Assembly (NCBI GenBank): GCA_013297625.1 | Contig: JAAFHT010000012.1 | Coordinates: 1-40,106 of the forward strand | Direction of reading: 5' to 3' | DNA length: 40,106 bases | Origin: Actinomycetota bacterium | Lineage (GTDB): Bacteria > Actinomycetota > Actinomycetes > Actinomycetales > Microbacteriaceae | Shown: piece by piece, positions 36,604 through 40,106 of the stretch | Layout: each line of letters starts with the position of its first letter | Position numbering within the stretch: the stretch's first letter is position 1 | Translations under genes and position numbers: made by a program | The notes under the pieces: generated by a model | Seen by the model: the letters and a program-made list of their open reading frames with translations, nothing else | The model's database searches: none | Told to the model about the DNA's origin: nothing

Positions 36604-37230
36604 TTACGACAGTAGCAGGAGCCCGTCGGTGTGCGAGCGCGCCGCCGCGAAGCGGTCAGCAACGTTCTTCCAGTTGACGATGTTCCAGAATGCCTTCACG
36701 TAGTCAGCCTTGACGTTCAGATAGTCGAGGTAGAACGCGTGCTCCCACATGTCGAGCTGCAGCAGAGGAACAGTCGCCTGAGCCGTGTTGCCCTGCTGGT
36801 CGAAGAGCTGCTGGATGATGAGACGGCGACCGATCGGATCCCACGACAGCACACCCCAACCGGAGCCCTGGATGCCCATGGATGCCGCCGTGAAGTGCGC
36901 AACGAACTGATCGAACGAGCCAAAGAACTCGTCGATCGCTGCAGCGATTTCACCCTCGGGCTTGTCTCCCCCGTCGGGCGAAAGGTTGGTCCAGAAAATC
37001 GAGTGGTTGATGTGGCCGCCTAGGTGAAACGCCAGGTCTTTCTCGAGACGGTTGATGTTGGCGAACGATCCGGTCGCTCGGGCCTCAGCCATCGCCTCGA
37101 GAGCGCCGTTGGCGCCGGCGACGTAGGCCGCGTGGTGTTTCGAGTGGTGAAGCTCCATGATGCGAGCGCTGATGTGCGGCTCGAGCGCGGCGTAGTCATA
37201 GCCGAGCTCGGGAAGCGTGTAGACAGACAT
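36604..37230 (-). CDS. sodA: superoxide dismutase (Mn/Fe type)
   Basis: A 208-residue Mn/Fe superoxide dismutase. The metal ligands are His 28 (in [12 protein letters not shown]), His 76 ([10 protein letters not shown]), Asp 160 and His 164 ([12 protein letters not shown]). [10 protein letters not shown] follows the usual pattern. Mn versus Fe preference cannot be settled from sequence alone. No signal peptide is present, so it acts in the cytoplasm or is exported by another route. It stands between whiA and gap with its own terminator. Confidence 0.97.
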   Translation of the reverse strand: MSVYTLPELGYDYAALEPHISARIMELHHSKHHAAYVAGANGALEAMAEARATGSFANINRLEKDLAFHLGGHINHSIFWTNLSPDGGDKPEGEIAAAIDEFFGSFDQFVAHFTAASMGIQGSGWGVLSWDPIGRRLIIQQLFDQQGNTAQATVPLLQLDMWEHAFYLDYLNVKADYVKAFWNIVNWKNVADRFAAARSHTDGLLLLS

Positions 37231-37256
37231 GAGAGTGGTCTCTCCTCCTGGTAGGG

Positions 37257-37280
37257 CGTCCGGACGTCGGGCTGCCGACG
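37257..37280. promoter_or_regulatory. paired palindromes upstream of sodA
   Basis: CGTCCGGACG (37257-37266) is a perfect 10-bp palindrome, and CGTCGG-GCTG-CCGACG (37265-37280) a 6-bp inverted repeat that overlaps it. They lie 27-50 bp before the sodA start on the minus strand and may be an operator or leader hairpins. Confidence 0.35.
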
Positions 37281-37373
37281 ACCGTGCTGACGGTGCGCCA
37301 GTCTATCGAGGGCAACCGTCCAGTAGCCGAGGTTGTTCCCACTCGGTCACACGGACCGTCGCCAACTGCAGCC

Positions 37374-38354
37374 TCAGTCGAGGTCGAGATCAGGGGGCAA
37401 GTTGGCGTCGGTGCCCGGCACACCGAGCTGCTCAGCGCGTTTGTCGGCCATCGCGAGCAATCGCCGAATGCGCCCTGCAACAGCGTCTTTGGTCATAGGC
37501 GGGTCGGCGTGATGTCCGAGCTCGTCGAGACTCGAATCACGGAAGTCGAGACGCAACTGACCGGCATAGCGAAGATGCTCGGGCACGTCATCGGCCAAAA
37601 TCTCGAGGGCGCGCTCGACCCGCGAGCACGCGGCGACGGCGGCCTGCGCCGAGCGACGCAGGTTGGCGTCGTCAAAGTTCACGAGCCGATTGGCCGTTGC
37701 GCGCACCTCACGCCGAGCGCGCAGCGCTTCCCAGTCCCCCACCGTCGATTCGGCGCCCATCAGACGCAGCATCTGACTGATCTTCTCGCCGTCACGGATC
37801 ACCACACGGTGCACCCCGCGAACCTCTCGCGCTTTCGCGGCAATGCCCAAACGGCCTGCTGCCCCTACGAGAGCCATCGCCGATTCGTTTCCTGGGCAGG
37901 TGATCTCGAGAGCGGCTGATCGCCCTGGGTCAGTCAACGAGCCGTGCGCCAAGAAAGCACCGCGCCAGACGGCGGCGAGCTCGTCACGAGATCCGGTCGT
38001 GAGCCGGTTCGGCAAGCCGCGCACGGGCCGGCGGCGCGCATCGAGCAGGCCCGTCTGTCGAGCGAGTGTCTCGCCGCCCTCGAGAACGCGCACGACGTAG
38101 GCCGGAGTCTTGCGCATTCCGCCGGGCGACAGCATCGCGGCATCGCTGCGCATCCCGTAGAGCTCTACAAGGTCTTTGCGCACGCGCCGTGCGATCTCGG
38201 GGGTGTCGAGTTCAACCTCGACGGCAACGCGCCCCGAGATCAGATGCAGACCCCCCGCAAATCGCAAGACCGTGGCCAGTTCGGCCGCGCGCACGGTGGT
38301 TTTCGTGACTGCCAATTGCGAGAGCTCATGCTTCACATCAGCGGTCAAGGCCAC
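37374..38354 (-). CDS. whiA: DNA-binding protein WhiA
   Basis: A WhiA transcription factor of about 326 residues. The N-terminal half has the LAGLIDADG-homing-endonuclease-like fold ([27 protein letters not shown]); the C-terminal half carries the helix-turn-helix ([27 protein letters not shown]). In Streptomyces WhiA works with WhiB for sporulation; in non-sporulating actinobacteria its role is in cell division. The start is uncertain: GTG 38354 gives the family N-terminus MALTADVK with an 11-bp spacing to GAGAGG, while GTG 38363 has the same site only 2 bp away. Confidence 0.96.
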   Translation of the reverse strand: MALTADVKHELSQLAVTKTTVRAAELATVLRFAGGLHLISGRVAVEVELDTPEIARRVRKDLVELYGMRSDAAMLSPGGMRKTPAYVVRVLEGGETLARQTGLLDARRRPVRGLPNRLTTGSRDELAAVWRGAFLAHGSLTDPGRSAALEITCPGNESAMALVGAAGRLGIAAKAREVRGVHRVVIRDGEKISQMLRLMGAESTVGDWEALRARREVRATANRLVNFDDANLRRSAQAAVAACSRVERALEILADDVPEHLRYAGQLRLDFRDSSLDELGHHADPPMTKDAVAGRIRRLLAMADKRAEQLGVPGTDANLPPDLDLD

Positions 38355-38406
38355 AGCGGGCACATCCTCTCGAGTAGATCAGGTCGCAGGGGTACGACAT
38401 TCGACC

Positions 38407-39279
38407 TTACTCGCGTCCGAGGTCGCGATGCTTCACCGTGACGTTCACATGTTGCAGTTGGCGCATGCGTTCAGCCAGTTGCTCCACAAGAGCTACTGAG
38501 CGGTGTTTGCCGCCGGTGCAGCCGATCGCGATTGTCGCGTGCCGCTTGTTTTCGCGCCCGTAGCCGGCGAGCACGGGCGCAAGCATCGCGACGAACGCGT
38601 CAAGAAACTCCTGTGCTCCTTCTTGAGCGAGAACGTAGTCGCTGACGGGGGCATCGAGTCCGTTGCTCGCCCGCAACTCGGGCTGCCAGAACGGATTGGG
38701 CAAGAAGCGGGCGTCGGCAACGATGTCAGCGTCTGACGGGGTGCCGTACTTGAAGCCAAAACTCTGCAGCGTGACCTTGACGCCCCCGCTGTCGTGGGCC
38801 GAGAACACCTCGGTCACCGTTGTCGCCAACTGGTGAATGTTGAACTCGGTGGTGTCGATGATGATGTCGGCGAGCTCGCGTACTTCGAGCATGCGCTCGC
38901 GCTCGCGGGCGATGCCATCGAGCAGCGTGCCGTCTTCTTGCAAGGGATGCGGGCGCCGAACTTGCTCGAAGCGGCGCACGAGCACCGCATCCGTCGCCTC
39001 CAAGAAGACAACACGAACCGTCTCGCGAGCACGCAACTCGATGATGATGGCGGCGAGGTCGGCAAACAGCTTGCCCCCGCGCACGTCAACCACGGCAGCG
39101 ATGCGCGGCAACGCGCTTCCGGGGTGAACCGCAAGGTCGACGAGCGGTCGCAGCATCTGCGGCGGCAGGTTGTCGACCACATACCAACCGAGGTCTTCGA
39201 GAGCATTCGCGACGGTCGAGCGCCCGGCACCAGACATGCCGGTGACGATCAGTACGTCGTGCGGAACCGTGTCGGGCAT
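38407..39279 (-). CDS. rapZ: RNase adapter RapZ / nucleotide-binding protein YvcJ-like
   Basis: A 290-residue P-loop protein. Walker A is GMSGAGRS (14-21), then DNLPP, FLEATDAVLVRRF, and the C-terminal SFGFKYGTPSDADIVADARFLPNPF and GCTGGKHRSVALVE. In E. coli RapZ adapts RNase E to sRNAs and senses glucosamine-6-phosphate; the role in actinobacteria is less clear. It sits between uvrC and whiA. In many Gram-positives yvcK lies between rapZ and whiA; here the gap is about 50 bp and no such gene exists. Confidence 0.96.
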   Translation of the reverse strand: MPDTVPHDVLIVTGMSGAGRSTVANALEDLGWYVVDNLPPQMLRPLVDLAVHPGSALPRIAAVVDVRGGKLFADLAAIIIELRARETVRVVFLEATDAVLVRRFEQVRRPHPLQEDGTLLDGIARERERMLEVRELADIIIDTTEFNIHQLATTVTEVFSAHDSGGVKVTLQSFGFKYGTPSDADIVADARFLPNPFWQPELRASNGLDAPVSDYVLAQEGAQEFLDAFVAMLAPVLAGYGRENKRHATIAIGCTGGKHRSVALVEQLAERMRQLQHVNVTVKHRDLGRE

Positions 39280-39313
39280 GCGTCCTCACGAATCAAGGGT
39301 CGGGGGTTCAAGA

Positions 39314-40106
39314 CTAACTGTCAGAGCGGAGTGCCCGATGGACGAGCTGCGCAATCGCAGGGCCGACGCCGTCGACAGCGGTGAGCTCATCCACGGTCGC
39401 CGCACGCAACTGAGCTACCGAACCAAAGTGCTTGAGCAGGTCACTCGTGCGCGCCGGGCCGAGCCCGGGGATGCTCGAGAGGCGACTGCGAATGTCGCGT
39501 GATCGAGTGGTGCGCTGGTACCTCAGCGCGAAGCGGTGAGCTTCGTCTCGAAGACGCTGCAACAAGAACAGTGCGTCAGACGATCGAGGAAGGATGACCG
39601 GAAAATCGATGTCAGGAAGCCACACCTCTTCGAGCCTCTTAGCGATGCCGCACACCGCAATGTCGCTCAAGCCCTCGTCGCGGAGGGCTCGCGCCGCGGC
39701 GGCGACCTGCGGCTGACCACCATCGATCACCAGGAGCCCTGGTCGGTAGTGGAATGACTTGCGCGTCGCCGGTGCCTCACCGAGTGGTGTCGCGCTCACG
39801 CTCTGTTCGTCATGCAGATAGGCCAATCGGCGGCGCAGCACCTGGTAGACGGCATCGGTGTCATCGCGAGCATCTGCGATGGCGAACTTTCGGTACTGGT
39901 CTTTGCGCGGCAGGCCATCTTCGAAGACGACCATTGACGCCACCGGATTCGTTCCCCCGAAGTGAGACACGTCGAAGCATTCGAGTCGCAAGGGCGCTTC
40001 GGAAAGGCCGAGTGCCTCTTGAATGTCGGCCAACGCCTGGGAGCGGGCCGTGAAGTCTCCGCTGCGACGCGTCTTGTACTGCACGAGAGCGCCTAGCGCA
40101 TTCGTG
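39314..40106 (-). CDS. uvrC: excinuclease ABC subunit C, C-terminal part
   Basis: The last 263 codons of UvrC, the nuclease of nucleotide excision repair that cuts on both sides of a lesion marked by UvrAB. The frame is open to the window edge, so the N-terminal GIY-YIG domain and the UvrB-binding part lie outside. Visible are the RNase H-like 5' nuclease domain ([36 protein letters not shown]) and the C-terminal helix-hairpin-helix pair ([30 protein letters not shown]). It precedes rapZ by 34 bp, the common uvrC/rapZ/whiA order. Confidence 0.97.
   Translation of the reverse strand, partial: TNALGALVQYKTRRSGDFTARSQALADIQEALGLSEAPLRLECFDVSHFGGTNPVASMVVFEDGLPRKDQYRKFAIADARDDTDAVYQVLRRRLAYLHDEQSVSATPLGEAPATRKSFHYRPGLLVIDGGQPQVAAAARALRDEGLSDIAVCGIAKRLEEVWLPDIDFPVILPRSSDALFLLQRLRDEAHRFALRYQRTTRSRDIRSRLSSIPGLGPARTSDLLKHFGSVAQLRAATVDELTAVDGVGPAIAQLVHRALRSDS

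Overview
The window is GC-rich, densely coded DNA from an actinobacterium, most likely a member of Microbacteriaceae or a close relative. The evidence is gene content and gene order: rbpA, whiA, opcA, a SURF1/DUF3099 pair, a suf operon with an embedded Rieske protein, actinobacterial-type glgA/glgC facing apart, and rapZ next to whiA. Start codons are often GTG, many neighbouring genes overlap by 1-10 bp, and no gap between genes exceeds 300 bp. I see no tRNA, rRNA, CRISPR array, prophage or transposase.

Layout. 1-4921: the end of a GH36 alpha-galactosidase, a decayed SpoU/TrmH RNA methyltransferase, a class II-like sirtuin, a small lipoprotein, and a coupled histidine phosphatase/YbaK pair. 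4944-8089 (minus): a three-gene operon of an alpha/beta hydrolase, a GT4 glycosyltransferase and an uncharacterised membrane protein. 8141-9346: a DEDDh exonuclease, a small membrane protein, and a relic copy of the exonuclease 3' end. 9347-11678 (minus): zinc-free L31, a YlmA-type ABC ATPase, and glgA. 11742-15792: glgC, serB, fabG (minus), then DUF3099, an 80-residue protein and SURF1. 15789-18105: an ABC-F ATPase facing away from bioY. 18226-22300 (minus): the suf operon in the order sufB, sufD, Rieske, sufC, DUF59. 22536-24397: heme A synthase and heme O synthase, convergent. 24588-32771 (plus): tkt, tal, pgi, zwf, opcA and pgl, the pentose-phosphate operon. 32775-40106 (minus): uvrC (partial), rapZ, whiA, sodA, gap, pgk, tpiA, secG and rbpA.

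How the genes work together. Two large blocks run towards each other and carry most of central carbon metabolism. The plus block makes and recycles pentose phosphates and NADPH; the minus block runs lower glycolysis. Glycogen synthesis (glgC/glgA) lies about 12 kb away. ctaA, ctaB and SURF1 serve aa3-type cytochrome oxidase, and the suf operon supplies iron-sulfur clusters.

Most of the window is ordinary housekeeping DNA, and I did not find a convincing new system. The best leads are structural. The RNA methyltransferase gene appears to have lost its second SAM-binding motif through an out-of-frame deletion. The 3' end of the exonuclease gene is duplicated on the far side of a small membrane-protein gene, next to a repeated terminator arm. 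Operator-like palindromes lie in the glgA/glgC, suf and tkt control regions. The hydrolase/glycosyltransferase/membrane-protein operon has no assigned pathway.
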